This document shows, in pieces, positions 1-12,272 of a DNA stretch of 64,000 nucleotides. The stretch is from Tulasnella sp. 424 (lineage: Eukaryota; Basidiomycota; Agaricomycetes; Cantharellales; Tulasnellaceae), in the NCBI GenBank assembly GCA_019633425.1, contig WSUB01000165.1, forward strand, positions 1 through 64,000, given 5' to 3'. Position 1 is the first letter of the stretch; each line of letters starts with the position of its first letter. Position numbers and translations under genes: made by a program. A model generated the notes under the pieces. The model saw nothing but the letters and a program-made list of their open reading frames with translations, did not search any database and had not been told where the DNA came from.

Positions 1-1125
1 ACAATACGGTGTATCTACTTGAGTTAAAAGTTCGTCTTGCACCCTCACCGCTGCCGTTGACGACGACGACGACGCGGCGTCGGTCCAGTACCATATAAGG
101 TCCCTGATGGCGACGACGGCGATCACGTCGCGTGAGGTGACAATCCCAGAGGTGAGGACCCTGATACCCTTGGGGGTTGTTCGGAAGTGGTCAATTCCGA
201 GGGGGTTGCTGTGGGTTGCTGGCGAAGGGGGGGTTGCTGGATAGAATTATCCATATTTCACAACATTTAACATTTAACGTTGAAGTGAAAGCGTACCCAA
301 AAGGTCCAATGATCGAGAAAAGTCGCCAGTTGGAAGCTGAATATACTTTGGTTATATTCTAACACAAATAATATTATAATACAAGTGACCGTTATGCTTC
401 CGTGTCTGGACTAAGAGGATTGAATGTCGCCCGACTCCATCCGGAAGTTACCGAGCCAATCAGAAAGTTTGCATGCCCACCCCTCAGCTCCCCACCGCTT
501 TTCCCCTTCTCAATGGTTAGAAGACACGGTTCGACTCCTGGGCTCAAAGACGCGAGCCAATCTGAGGGCATACGAGCTCGAAGTGGCTTTTCAGAGATCC
601 GTAAGCCAGCGCAAAAGTCGCTGAATGGGAACGCTCGGAGATTTTCACCGGTGTCAGGTCGAACAACCATGGATCATTGCCTCAGAACGCTGGAGGTCGG
701 GGCTGGTAGTCTCCAGGAACCACAATCTGCGACGCTCACACAGCACGAGTCTCGACTAGTGTCTGAGCAGGAGAAATATATATTTCAGCATAAATTGCAC
801 AGGAAGACTATCCTCAGCTTACCATCAAGGCCTGGGGGTAGCAGAAGGCAGTCCTCATAGAAGAAGGCAAGGCCCTAAACGGCATGATGAACCAAGAAGA
901 TAATATCATTGCGTTCGATTTATACTCATTGGCCTGCTTCTGTACCGTATTTACTTGTCGTGATTGGACATCATGGGTCTTTGGTCTGCCTGTCGGGGAA
1001 AGATTACCATTGAGGGGTAGACGTGATAAGGTGCAAGTTCGCCGTCGGAGATATCGGCAATTTGCTCCCGTCAGTTTTTTTTCCTTGCGACGCCTCGACC
1101 ATCACCCCAGTCGAAGAAACCCATC
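1..1125. other. left flank, no supported gene
   Basis: I see no gene that can be supported here. A minus-strand frame is open from about 163 to the left edge (about 55 codons, with a serine run from a GAC/GTC microsatellite at 60-75) and could be an exon of a gene to the left, but it has no recognisable motif. The plus-strand frame at 402-860 is Ser/Arg/Pro-rich and looks like chance coding. Confidence 0.3.
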
Positions 1126-1464
1126 ATGTATCTCATGTACACGTTGGATGAAGATGGAAACAGAGTTTACACTCTAAAAGTGAGTCGATCTGTTCTCGTG
1201 TTTGGGGAGGGGTTCCTGAAGAGACATTTGCAATCCCCTTCCAGAAAGTGACTGCTCAAGGGCAGATCACCAAATCCGCTCATCCAGGTTCGTCGCTGTT
1301 TTGGAATAGCACATCGCTGAGTCTAACTAAATTTTCTTTCTTTCATCTGCTTCCTTTTACTTCTAGCTCGGTTCTCACCTGACGATAAATACGCTCGCCA
1401 GCGGGTGACTGTCAAGAAGCGATTTGGAGTTCTTCCAACTCAACTACCTACGAAGCCACTATAG
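1126..1464 (+). CDS. NOP10: H/ACA snoRNP subunit NOP10
   Basis: Small core subunit of H/ACA box snoRNPs, which guide rRNA pseudouridylation in the nucleolus alongside the Cbf5/dyskerin, Nhp2 and Gar1 proteins. Three exons join in frame: 1126-1179, 1245-1287 and 1367-1464, giving 64 residues, the normal length for the family. The N-terminal half reads [19 protein letters not shown], followed by [20 protein letters not shown] and [10 protein letters not shown], all hallmark NOP10 stretches. As in other eukaryotic NOP10 proteins, no zinc-binding cysteines are present. Both introns (65 and 79 nt) have GT-AG ends. The start is fixed by the conserved first residues. This is a conserved single-copy gene and marks the edge of ordinary, non-duplicated sequence. 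Confidence 0.95.
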
Positions 1465-2851
1465 GTCGACTACTAGGCTGGAGGATTTACTTGAAGCCAG
1501 GTATGTTGATTACGTTAGCCGCCCTTCTTTACCCCCGTCTGACCCGCCGGTAGCTTTCCAGTCGTAGTGTTGTCAATCCGTGTACAATAGAATCCGCCAT
1601 GATGTACTCTTACTCTACGTGATGGCTATGCCGCTCCCATCTCACTTGGAAGACAACCTTTCTAGTTGGATTTGCAAGTCTCCAAGCGACCGGTCGAGTT
1701 TCAACGTCATTGCGGAGCCCCATTCCTGCGGCCCAGTCCGCTCGTTAAGGCTCGACCTCCCTCCTCATCGCCTTGGCTTTAGGCTATGAGACTCGGGCTT
1801 CTGGAATATCCAATTTACGTTGTGTCTCTCGGAGTCTGTTATCCGGTCCCGACGCCGACTCGGCCGCAGTGGGCTCTACACATTTGGATCCTTAGTGGGG
1901 TAACCGCAGCTTCGTTCTACCCCCGGATGTGTCGATATTTGACCAGTGATCAAGTTCTTCCTCCGTTCCACCTCGTGATCACCTAGCACACACTCATCAA
2001 CAACGTATTCGTTTCCCGTCAGAGTCTACTCCCTGCTTTGCGCAGCCCTCCGTGCTGAGATTGACCACATCATCGCTTTGTCATCGATTGGCTTCAGTAA
2101 ATTATGAATCCAAGTTCTCTAATGGCTGCTAGAACCGAAAAGGTGGGATGTGTGGTCGGGGTTTGTGCTGCAGGCTGGTGGACTATGTTTGGGCGGCTCA
2201 GTGAACGGCATTGTGCCTGAGGACGAAACAGCCCCCTTAAGTTGCCCGGCGGGAACAGCGGGAACTGTAAGATTTAAGGTCCCTATCACTCCCTTGAAGT
2301 TCTCATTAGTCCTTCTTGGACCGAGTTCCGCTTTTAGCCGATCGGGGTGGGAGCTGGGAATAGGAAGACATTCGCCGGATGCTTCTACCTCGGTTGAGCC
2401 AACTAACGTACGTATTTTTGATGTAGATGTTTCATTGCATGCCAAGTCTGTATAGTTAATCGGAGTGAGCCCGACTCTTCTCGGCGGTCATTTCTGAATT
2501 TCGGGCAACGTGCCAAGAATTGGCTGAATAAGCGCTCATGAACATTTTGAGCGGTTGTGAGTGGCTGCGACAATCGACAACCACAATCGACCATCTCTAC
2601 CCTACGCTCCCCAAGACGACACGACGACGACAACGACGACTTCCCCTTGTACAAGCACTCGGTCCCTTCTCCTCGTCACCTTCATCTCCAGAAGCCTGGA
2701 CCACAGGGCGACCAATCGTGTGAAGTCCAGCCGCAGTTTTGACCTGGACTACGCAACAACAAAGCCATCACTTTTAAACCTCTAAAACTTCATCGCTACT
2801 CTCGACACATCTGTAAAGCTTTCCGCTCTTCATCATCAAACGAGCCTTTTC
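1465..2851. other. intergenic, nothing recognised
   Basis: No conserved protein is visible. Plus-strand frames at 1580-1986 and overlapping frames on both strands at 2119-2455 lack motifs and have no second copy in the window. The last 150 bases should hold the promoter and 5' UTR of the next gene; I see no clear TATA box. Confidence 0.3.
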
Positions 2852-5800
2852 ATGGCTCCAAGCACATTCCTTAGTCGCTTCACTTCCATCAAGGGCAGCT
2901 CCAATGCCGACTCCAACAGCCGACACGCACGAATGGCCAGTGCCTCCTCCATAGGAGCCGGGAGCGCAAACGGGAGCAGCGTAGGCTCTCCTACTTTCAC
3001 TCCTGCCAAAGATGCTCCCCCAGTCCCGCCCATGCCAAGGCTCGTCCTGACAACCGAAGACCTCGACCATTCCTCCGTCCACGCTCCCGCCACCCCCGTC
3101 AGCAAGAAATCCACCAAGGGCCCACCCTCCATCCTAGACGGTGTCGACGTCACCATGTCTCCCGAGGAGGCCCGCACATCAGAAGAAGATCAGAAACGGA
3201 CGACAGGCGGCAGACGGCGAGCTGCCTCGACTGCTATGGGGCCCATACCCGACATCATTCCTCCCCCGCCACTTCTTCCGGCGGCCGAGCTAAACACACC
3301 CACGCCCAAGAGCACCCAGCGATCATTCACCGACGTACCTGCGATGCCAGAACAACCCAAGGCTCCCAACGGAGCGCTCAACTCTCGCAAGCCAGGCGAT
3401 ATGGCGTCGACGCCTTCGGGCGCGGGAAACGGCAGCACCACCACCAACGTCGCTTCCCCAGGCTCCAAATCCCTCTCCGGCAAGACCTCCAACATCGACC
3501 TCAGAAAGGCGATCGAGGGAACACTGAACGCATTTTCCCCGCCTTCTCGAGCAGGCACTGTTGATGTCTCGGAAGGGGCTGGTGGGACCCGTTCACGGAG
3601 CAATACGCAGTTTTTATCCGTGGCGCCCACCTCTGACGACGGCGCTTCGGACACGGCTTCAATAATCTCAGCCTCCGGGAAGAAGAGAAAGAAGCTCTGG
3701 AAGAAAGCCTCGACCTCTTCATTTAGGGGCGATAAAAAGGGAGGAGGGAGCGCTTTAGGGGCTGCGCTCGCCGCGTCAGGCATGTCCCTCGCGAACGTTA
3801 GGTAAGTCGTAATCGTACGGTTTTCGCGGGAAATCCTCGTTGCACACGACACTCGTACCACAATTCCTTCAACCACCACCAGCTACTAACCCACCATAAT
3901 GCTCGCTATTCTCTTTGACTATTGTAGCGCTGCTCCAACGACGACTCAAGCCGTGTCGGTCAGTCCCGAGCGACTGCGCCAAGACACCCAAAAAGTCAAA
4001 GAACCCACACGCTCCTTTACCGCCATCTCCAATAATTTCAAACCCCGGCGTGGATCTGGCGATACCGACATGGACTCGGAGGGAGCGTACGACTCGGATT
4101 CGCAGAGCGGGCTTAGCTTTAATGATCGAGATATTCCGATCACGGGCTTTGCCGTCGCAAGTAGCAAGCGCAACGCCGATTTCCACGACTTGTTCCCTGA
4201 CGTCCCAGATGGAGACTACCTCATTGAAGGTGAGTTTCTTGAACGAGTCCTGCAGTTCCGTGCGCGAGGCTGATCATTTCTTGTTCTTGGGGGGCCAGAT
4301 TACGGATGCGCTCTTCAACGGGAAATCCTCGTCCAAGGGCGATTGTACATTTCAGAAAACCATATGTGCTTCCATGCCAATATCTTTGGCTGGGTAACTA
4401 ATGTATGTCGACGCTTTCTCGTGCTTGAAAACGCTTTTGGCAAGTTAAGCTGATAGGGGGGGTCGACGTTCGCAGTTCACGGTCCCATTCGCCAACGTGA
4501 CGGGTCTGGAGAAGCGCATGACTGCCTTTGTCATTCCCAACGCCATCCAAGTCAACACTACCGATCAAAAGTACACCTTTGCGTCGTTCTTGTCCCGGGA
4601 TACCACCTTTGACGTCATGCAAAATATCTGGAGACTGGCCCACCCTGACGGCCCACCAGTATCGGATGCAGCCTCGGGTAATACGAACTTTGAAGGCGGC
4701 GTCACTGTCCTTGTCAATGGCGCGAACAGCTCGCTAGTTCAGTCCCCTACGCAAGAGAATGGACCTCAAGGCCGAAAGTCCCTCAGCGCCGTGAACAACG
4801 GGCTCCCGGCACATAAGCCCACTCAGTGCGAATGCGGGAAAAACAAGACTCATTATCCGGAGACGGTTTGGGAGGCGGTCTTCCCCGGTACACCGGAGAA
4901 AATCTACAACTTGATATTCGCAAGCGGGTTCATGAAGGATTTCTTGGCCAAGGACCAAGGGTTGATCTGTATGTCCAGAACAGTCGTTGTTTCTGCTGCC
5001 CTCTAGTTGCTAACGACGAGTTCCTGAACGTAACAAACAGCGCTCCAGATATCAGATTGGTACCCCGAATCTGAAGGTTCTCAACTCCTTGCCCGGACAA
5101 TGTCGTACATCAAGCCGTTGAACGGGAGCATTGGTCCGAAGCAGACCAAGTGCGAGTTGAAGGAGGAGACGATCCATGTCGACTTTGACTCGTACGTTAG
5201 CACTGTCACGACCACGAGGACTCCCGACGTACCGAGTGGAGGGGTTTTCGCGTGCAAGACTCGGACTTGCATCATGTGGGCTGGACCGGCGAGCACGAAG
5301 ATTATCGTCACGACGGGTGTTGAGTGGAGTGGGCGCAGTTTCATCAAATGTGAGCTCCCTTTATTCTTCTCCGGTCGGAGGTAGTTTTGATCGACTAACC
5401 TCGTCTTGCGTTCATAGCGATTATCGAACGGAGTGTCCTCGATGGCCAGCGGACGTACCACGCCGACTTGGAACGCGCGATCCGGAAATACATCAGCGAA
5501 CACCCGACCGAGTTCATTCCAGAAGGCGCTCCCGCCGATGCAGCTGCTACAGTCGTCAGTGAGGCTGAAGCGCCGCCAACTTCTCCAACTGGGGAGACGA
5601 CCCCCGAAGCTGCTGGCGCAGTCGACAGCAGGCGGATTACAGAGCGTCGAACCATCCAATGGGCCCTCGACACGTTCACGAGCGCGATGAAGCTCACTTC
5701 CCAGTCGTTCTGGGGTCTGGTGGACATCCTGCAGGATCTGTTGGAGAGCGCACCGGACATGCCTTCATCCGGGGGCGGCAACTGGGTCTGGTGGGCCGTG

Positions 5801-6127
5801 GTGGCGTTCCTCCTTGTGATGAACCTGTGGACGTGGAGTTCGTTGTCGCAGTCCCGAGCGAGGGAGGAGCTGACGCAGAAGAGGTTCGGTGGGGTGAGTC
5901 CCGTTGGGAGCCCTCTTGTCGACCCGGTACAGGGCGCGGAACGCGTTGCAGCCGAGGCGGTGAGAGTGTTTTGGCAAGGGGTCTCCGAGCAACAGAACTC
6001 AGCGTGGAAAGAAGAGTTGATTGGGGAGATCAGGGCGTTGAGGACGGAGATGGGGAGGTTAGAAGAACGATTGCAGGTGGTGGAGGGAGGGAAGAAGTCA
6101 CGGCCATCGATAGAGGAAGTGGACTGA
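2852..6127 (+). CDS. Ysp2/Lam-type sterol transfer protein (GRAM-VASt-TM)
   Basis: Predicted ER membrane protein at contact sites that moves sterol between ER and plasma membrane (LAM/Ysp2/GRAMD1 family). Six exons: 2852-3801, 3928-4229, 4299-4402, 4476-4968, 5041-5349, 5418-6127, giving 955 residues. The first about 320 residues are low-complexity Ser/Pro/Gly with a basic KKRKKLWKK patch. A GRAM domain follows (FHDLFPDVPDGDYLIEDYGCALQ region, then ILVQGRLYISENHMCFHANIFGW). The VASt domain begins near TVWEAVFPGTPEKIYNLIF and runs through LQISDWYPE. A single membrane segment (WVWWAVVAFLLVMNLWTWSS) and a C-terminal coiled coil (EELIGEIRALRTEMGRLEERL) close the protein. The domain order matches the family. 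This is the only copy with the complete N-terminus and its own upstream region; its partner is at 20993-23206. Confidence 0.93.
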
Positions 6128-7101
6128 AAGAAAAAAGAACAGGAAGCTTTTCGGTCTTCTTTTCGGTCGTCTTTTTTTCGGGCGTTCTTGGGGATGCTTT
6201 ACTTGATGTAATAATAATACCAATACCAAATCTTGTGTACAATATAGGATTTCTCTTTGATGGAGTCAAGGAGCGGACTTTGGGTGTGAAGAGGCCAGGC
6301 CCAAATGCTTTGCCCTTTCTCGTGTGCTCGCCTCTTCGAGAAGGGTGAATCAGAATTGCGGGCTCCTTTGTTCCCTGCGTAGTGACTGGCCATGTAGTCA
6401 TCCTGACAGAGATAGGGTGATAGATATGAAGCATCATTAGGTCGTTTCCTGTCGATATTGAAGGCCCAGCAACCTACTATGCCTCCACCATCCACGTCGG
6501 AACTCCGAAACCAAGCAGGAGAGCGTGAATGACCTGGGCGTGACTCTTAAATCTTCCTCTATGTTCATACGAGCTGAGCTCTGCATACTGTGAGGGCACT
6601 TGACGCTTGTCCTGGAGCGATCGTCTCGCGACGGATCCGCACTGGCCCCTTCTGACATTCCACTCCCTTCGACATATCACTGGATTCTTCTCCTGCCTAC
6701 GCTTAACACGGAGAACTCACATCCGTTACGATTTCGAGAGCTTTGTGTCATCCAAGAGCGAGTCAAGAAGAGCGCAAAACGGGTCTCCACACGATTAATT
6801 TGTCAGACCTAACCTTGGTCCCGTCGAGGGGAGGGTCGCGTAGAAAACGAGCTCTTCCACGGCCTTCCCGTCTACCGCAGACCTGGGGATGTTTGTTGAC
6901 AAACGACCTCGGGATGGACGGCATCACGCAACCCGTACCTATACTCAGCCATTATTGATGGAGGGCCTGGCATCATATATAAGGCACATCGCTTGGACTC
7001 TAGCTCGATATTATACAACTCAGGTTATTTAACAGCTTTCATATCTCATACTACATACCCACTTCACTTTATCCACTTTCCGCAAGAACAAGCTGAACAA
7101 C
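6128..7101. other. intergenic between sterol-transfer gene and thioredoxin
   Basis: Holds the 3' UTR of the upstream gene (AT-rich stretch at 6200-6260) and the thioredoxin promoter. No ORF here is conserved as protein, although the whole interval has a copy at 23207-24063. Confidence 0.6.
6976..6983 (+). promoter_or_regulatory. TATA box of thioredoxin copy 1
   Basis: TATATAAG lies 119 bases upstream of the thioredoxin ATG and is conserved at the same distance in copy 2 (23938-23945). The interval to the ATG reads as a plausible 5' leader. Confidence 0.6.
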
Positions 7102-7685
7102 ATGGCCGTCATCCCAGTCAAATCTGCAGAAGAATTCTCAACTCTTGTAAGTAAATATTACATAACTCACGCCCAAATGAAATTGGACCGGCTTACCCCG
7201 TTTTGTACCGGTTGCAGGTCAACAGCGGCAAAACCGTTTTTGTTGACTTTTGGGCGACATGGTAAGTGAAGCCGATCCTCCCTAGTATGATACCTTGTAC
7301 TCACTTCTAATTTGAATGTAGGTGTGGGCCTTGTCGTATGATCAGCCCCGTCTTTGAAAGAATCAGTAGTCAGCTCAGCGAATCGGGAGCGGAGTTCTAC
7401 AAAGTCGACGTCGATGCGTTACCCGTGAGTAGCACTTATTCTAATGCCGAGAGTCCTGAATCGCTAACAATACTTTCAAAGGATGTCGCGGAAGAGTGGG
7501 GCATTCGCGCGATGCCCACGTTTCTTGCCTTTAAGAACGGCCAGAGGACCGGAGAACTTGTTGGAGCCAATCCAGGCGGCTTGCAGGTTTGTACAGATCC
7601 CGAATTCATTTCAGCGGAGGATCGGTTTCTGACCTCACTTCTCGTACAGTCCTTAGTCGCCAAGCAGCTTGCTGCTTACGAGTAG
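7102..7685 (+). CDS. thioredoxin, copy 1
   Basis: Cytosolic-type thioredoxin, a dithiol reductase of protein disulfides recycled by thioredoxin reductase. Five exons: 7102-7146, 7218-7261, 7322-7424, 7482-7586, 7650-7685, giving 110 residues, the usual length. The redox motif WCGPCR follows VFVDFWAT; its Trp codon is split by intron 2. The cis-proline loop reads [13 protein letters not shown], and VVGANP-type residues ([11 protein letters not shown]) precede the last helix. No signal peptide is visible. All four introns have GT-AG ends. Copy 2 at 24064 has the same exon structure. It sits between the sterol-transfer gene and the NLR in both units; a functional link is possible but not shown. 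Confidence 0.95.
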
Positions 7686-8070
7686 ACACCGGTAGGCGAT
7701 CTAGTCAATTCATAACTTCGGTTCTGCACAACATGTAGTATACCTCATAACATACAGTAACTAGCAACCAAGTCACGGGTTCCATTATCTGTGAAACGGA
7801 TATATATTCCTGCTATTGTAGTAAATGAAATAGTTAGCGGACTGCGAGTGCGCCCAATTCTATTGACGCCACATGGAAATGGCTCGGCTCGCTTGTTTCA
7901 AACACAAAGCGCCACCAGCTTATGGCACGCCGTTTGTGTCACGATCGCCAATTCCGATTGCCGACCTCCGATCGACAATCCCCAGCCTAGATCATACACC
8001 TGGTTTAATGCGACGTTAATTCAGCAAGAATCGTAATTGGGAGACATTATAACACTATGCAACTAGCAAC
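7686..8070. other. convergent intergenic region
   Basis: About 385 bases between the 3' ends of the thioredoxin (+) and the NLR (-). It should carry both polyadenylation regions. No gene is seen; the region is duplicated, with a deletion, at 24652-24981. Confidence 0.5.
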
Positions 8071-8249
8071 TCAGTTCTCGAGTATCTGAGAAATGTCAAA
8101 AATGGAAAGGCGCTGGTTATAAAGGACAACGAGTATCTTTCCAGAGAGGATAATCTGACGTTCGTAATGGCCCCAGTATGGCGGAGGGAGCCAAAATAAG
8201 CGGGAGGAAAATGTTGTTATCCAATGATCTTGAAAACTCGGATTTGAAC

Positions 8250-10060
8250 AGGTCAGAAGCTTGGGTGGGGTGTAAAGTCTTTCGCCTGTGTTGGCATCCC
8301 ATGCGGCAGACCCGCCATAGTAATAATTTACCATGAGATGCTGGCAATCGGACGAGAAGCGAACGGACGTAACCCAATCACCGTGACCGCGGAGTGGCTC
8401 ACCGACCGCCGTTCTGGTCTGAGGGTCCCAAAGTCGAATGGTCTTGTCCCAGGATCCGGATGCCAAAAGTTTGCCATCGGGTGAGAAGCAGACGGACCAG
8501 ACCAAGTCGTTGTGGCTCGTGAGTGGCTCACTGATGGCCGTTCCGGTCTGAGGATCCCAAAGTTGAATTGTCTGGTCGCGGGACCCCGATGCCAGAAGCT
8601 TGCCATCGGGTGAGAAGCAGATGGACAAAATCCCGTCGCTGTGACCCGTGAGTGGCTCACCAACCGCCGTTCCGGTCCGAGGATCCCAAAGTCGAACTGT
8701 ATCGTCGTCAGACCCGGATGCCAGAAGCTTGCCATCGGGTGAGAAGCAGATGGACCAAACCCGGTTGCTGTGACCCGTGAGTGGCTCACCGACGGCCGTT
8801 CCGGTCTGGGGATCCCAAAGTCGAATTGTCTTGTCTTCGGACCCGGATGCCAGAAGCTTGCCATCGGGTGAGAAGCAGACGGACCAAACCGAGTTGCTGT
8901 GACCCGTGAGTGGCTCACCAACCGCCGTTCCGGTCTGAGCATCCCAAAGTCGGATTGTCTTATCGGCAGACCCGGATGCCAGAAGCTTGCCACCGGGTGA
9001 GAGGCAAACGGACCAAACCAAGTTGCTGTGACCCGTGAGTGGCTCAACGACTGCCATTCTGACCTGAGGATCGCAAAGTTGGATTGTCTTGTCAGCGGAC
9101 CCGGATGCCAGAAGCTTGCCATCGGGTGAGAAGCAGACGGACCCAACCGCGCCGCTGTGACCCGTGAGTGGCTCACCGACTGCCGTTCCGGTCTGAGGAT
9201 CCCAAAGTCGAATTTCCTTGTCACGGGACCCGGATGCCAGAAGCTTGCTGTCGGGCGAGAAGCAGACGGAAAAACCAGGTTGCTGTGACCCGTGAGTGGC
9301 TCACCGACGGCCGTTCCAGTCTGAGCATCCCAAAGTCGAATCGTATTGTCCTCAGACCCGGATGCTAGACGCTTGCCATCGGGTGAGAAGCAGACGGAAG
9401 AAACCGAGTCGCTGTGACCCGTGAGTGGCTCACCGACCGCCGTTCTGGTCTGAGCATCCCAAAGTCGAATTGTCTGGTCTTCGGACCCGGATGCCAGAAG
9501 CTTGCCATCGGGTGAGAAGCAGACGGACCGAGCCGAGCCGCTGTGACCCTTGAGTGGCTCACCGACCGCCGTTCTGGTCTGAGCATCCCAAAGTCGAATT
9601 GTCTGGTCTTCGGACCCGGATGCCAGAAGCTTGCCATCGGGTGAGAAGCAGACGGACCGAGCCGAGCCGCTGTGACCCTTGAGTGGCTCACCGACCGCCG
9701 TTCTGGTCTGAGCATCCCAAAGTCGAATTGTCTGGTCTTCGGACCCGGATGCCAGAAGCTTGCCATCGGGTGAGAAGCAGACAGACCAAACCGAGTCGTT
9801 GTGACCCGTGAGTGGCTCACCGACCGCCGTTCCGGTCTGAGGATCCCAAAGTCGAATCGTCTGGTCACTGGACCCGGATGCCAGAAGCTTGCCATCGGGT
9901 GAGAAGCAGACGGACCCAACCGCGCCGCTGTGACCCGTGAGTGGCTCACCGACCGCCGTTCCGGTCTGAGGATCCCAAAGTCGAATTTTCTTGTCACGGG
10001 ACCCGGATGCCAGAAGCCTGCCATCTGGTGACGCCGCAACTGCTTGGACCTCGCTACCGG
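8250..10060 (-). repeat. 14-unit WD40 repeat array (129-nt units)
   Basis: Fourteen WD40 units of 43 codons (core CFSPDGKLLASGS and IRLWDPQTGTAVGEPLT); the first and last are degenerate. Two neighbouring units, 9478-9606 and 9607-9735, are identical base for base as far as I can read, a sign of recent unequal exchange or gene conversion. Because the unit length is divisible by three, more than one frame stays open through the array. Confidence 0.9.
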
Positions 10061-12244
10061 TCGACTGAGCCCAGAGATTTGATGGCCAAGTTAAAGTCTG
10101 ATGACCTTGTAGAATTTGAACCTTCGCAAACTTGCCGTACAGGTTCCATATTTCCGTCTCTACAGGACAATGAGGAATGGCTGAAGTGTAAATATGGAGC
10201 GGTCCAAATGAAATCGGCTCCGAGAACGTTGTGATGAAACGCTGGACATCATTCCACAATGTGGCAAGCGAGTTGAACTCCGATCCTTCGGGCGGGCATT
10301 GCTATGAGCTCCCATCAGTTCACCCAGCCACTTCGAGGTTGAACTCGAGTTTACTACTCACTAAGAGCCATTGATACACGCGCTTTGCCATTCTAATTGC
10401 ATCCGTAGTCGCTCCAACTAAGCTCATAACCTCGAGCCAGTACATGATCTTCTCTTTGCTGAACAGTTTGAATTCAACTTCGATCGCATTCGTGCCTGAT
10501 TTTGGCCACGTTATTCCCTTTATTAGATGAATGGACCACGATCGGCAGCAGTACAGGAGGGCTTTCGGCACCTTCTGCTCCACAATGTCCTGAGCATCCG
10601 AGCTCGGTTTTGAGAAGTCAGACAGGTTACAAATGTTCTCCTTCAGCTGTCGTACCATAGAGGGAAGGCACAGACATACAAGCTGTTGATGGTATCGAAT
10701 GGTGTTGATATGGTAGGGTTGCTGCTTGCATCGACCCTCGCTGACCAGGAGATCATGAATGGAGGTATGCATTAGGCGTATCGGGTCACTTGGGGATGTT
10801 GGAATGATCAAGAGAGAGTTGAGATCGGCGAGAATGTCTTTGCGGAGGAACAGGACGGCGTCCGCCTGGTGCATCTCGTCGAAGATGTTTTCATCACCGT
10901 ACAGGCCCGCAATGACGTCGAGGGACATCGGATATGGCGCCACTACAAGGGTTCCCAATACTCGGTGCAACAGATCCTCTCGTTCTGGGTCCAGCTTGAA
11001 ACTATCAAATGCCTTTGAGAGGATCTGGTGGTACAACTCGTCGAGCCCACTCCACTTCGAAGGCTGCTTCAGTAGTCCTCGCAATCGATCCACGGGCGAC
11101 CCGCTACGCATATACGTGATCGCTGTATGCGCCCACTGAAATAGACCTTGGGACATTCCTACAAGCCGATGGACATCCTCGGATGATGGCCAGTTTTCCG
11201 GAACATCGGGGTCGGAGTCACGAATTTCCCTACAGGCATGTTGAATGAATCGCTCTAGGTCGCTTGCCACATCCGAAGCCGTGTCCAGGTCTTCTTCGAG
11301 CCATCGCCTGGGTTCGAGAGCCCGAGTGAGATGGGACTCTGGACGAGATGTGAGCAGGAATTTGACGTTGGCGGGTAAGGACTCAGAATGTCGGTCAATG
11401 AGCCGGACAAAGTCAACGGCGTTCTTCGGGTCGTCGCATTCGTCGAGGGCGTCCACGACAATGAGGATCGGATGGTTTTGGTTGTCGAGCCTCGTTAGTG
11501 AAGTAACGAAGAGCGCCTTGAATTGCTCTTCAAGTCGTTCGTCTGCGATGTCCTGATTCTCCTGCACGCTCTGGAGCACTGCGTTTCCGACCTCTGGAAC
11601 CAGGCTGCTTCCAAGCTGCCTTGCGAGAGCGCAAACAACCCTCGTATTCAGCGTGCCCTGTCCGCGACGGAAGTGGAAGATCGCGCAGGAGGCTCGGCAT
11701 TTCCAGTCGCGAAACACCGTCGAAGCAATGGTTGACTTCCCTCGCCCGGCCATCCCGCGGATCCATAGCACCCGGCTAGCGCTCGACGACTCTCTGATCC
11801 AGGTGTCGACCCGCTCTAATATCCCCACTCTGGTTCCTGGCAAGCAGGTGACGTCCTCAATGGCGTTTCCTCGTGCTCCGTACTTTCCGTCTCCTAGACG
11901 GTCAAGAAGACGACGCTTCCTGTCTTGTAACTCGCTACTTTCTGAGGCACACGGTCAGAAGGGCACGGTTTCATGGAACTGAAGGCACTGACTGAGTTCG
12001 ATTACGATACTGCGTGTGTCGATGCCCATGAGGAGCTGGTTACATGCAATTAGCTGGCTAGCGCACGAGGGTAATACGCTGATGTACTGACTTGCATTTC
12101 CTCCAGCGCAGTCTGAACGGTTCCCTGATAACCTTTTAATGCTTCGGAATGGTCACGAGAGTGAAAGGCTTTGTCGAAGCGACCCAAGGACTCCCATTCT
12201 TTTACTTTGGCGTGCATTTGCCGGAGCTCCCTAGTCAAAGTCTT

Positions 12245-12272
12245 AGTATCACTTCTTTGATAAAGTGATACT
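12245..12272. repeat. 10-bp-arm hairpin created in NLR copy 1
   Basis: AGTATCACTT, an 8-nt loop, then AAGTGATACT: perfect inverted arms. Copy 2 (28904-28930) has only the right arm, and the left half of copy 1 matches the reverse complement of the copy 2 segment. This looks like a template-switch mutation and it shifts the frame by one base. Confidence 0.8.

Noticed and set aside
3190..3879. 229-codon minus-strand ORF
   Set aside because: Antisense shadow of the low-complexity first exon of the sterol-transfer gene; no motif, and not open in copy 2.
5659..6348. 229-codon plus-strand ORF, with a 224-codon counterpart at 22738-23412
   Set aside because: Out-of-frame shadow of the last exon. 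It is open in both copies only because they are near-identical DNA; it has no hydrophobic core or known motif.
9365..10039. 224-codon minus-strand ORF with SHSRVTAARLGPSASHPMAS-like repeats
   Set aside because: Shadow of the WD40 array in another frame; it is open only because the repeat unit is 129 nt. The same applies to 25149-25829 and 25890-26783.
11245..11556. Plus-strand ORFs opposite the NACHT exons (also 27421-27801)
   Set aside because: Antisense shadows; their conservation follows from the coding strand.
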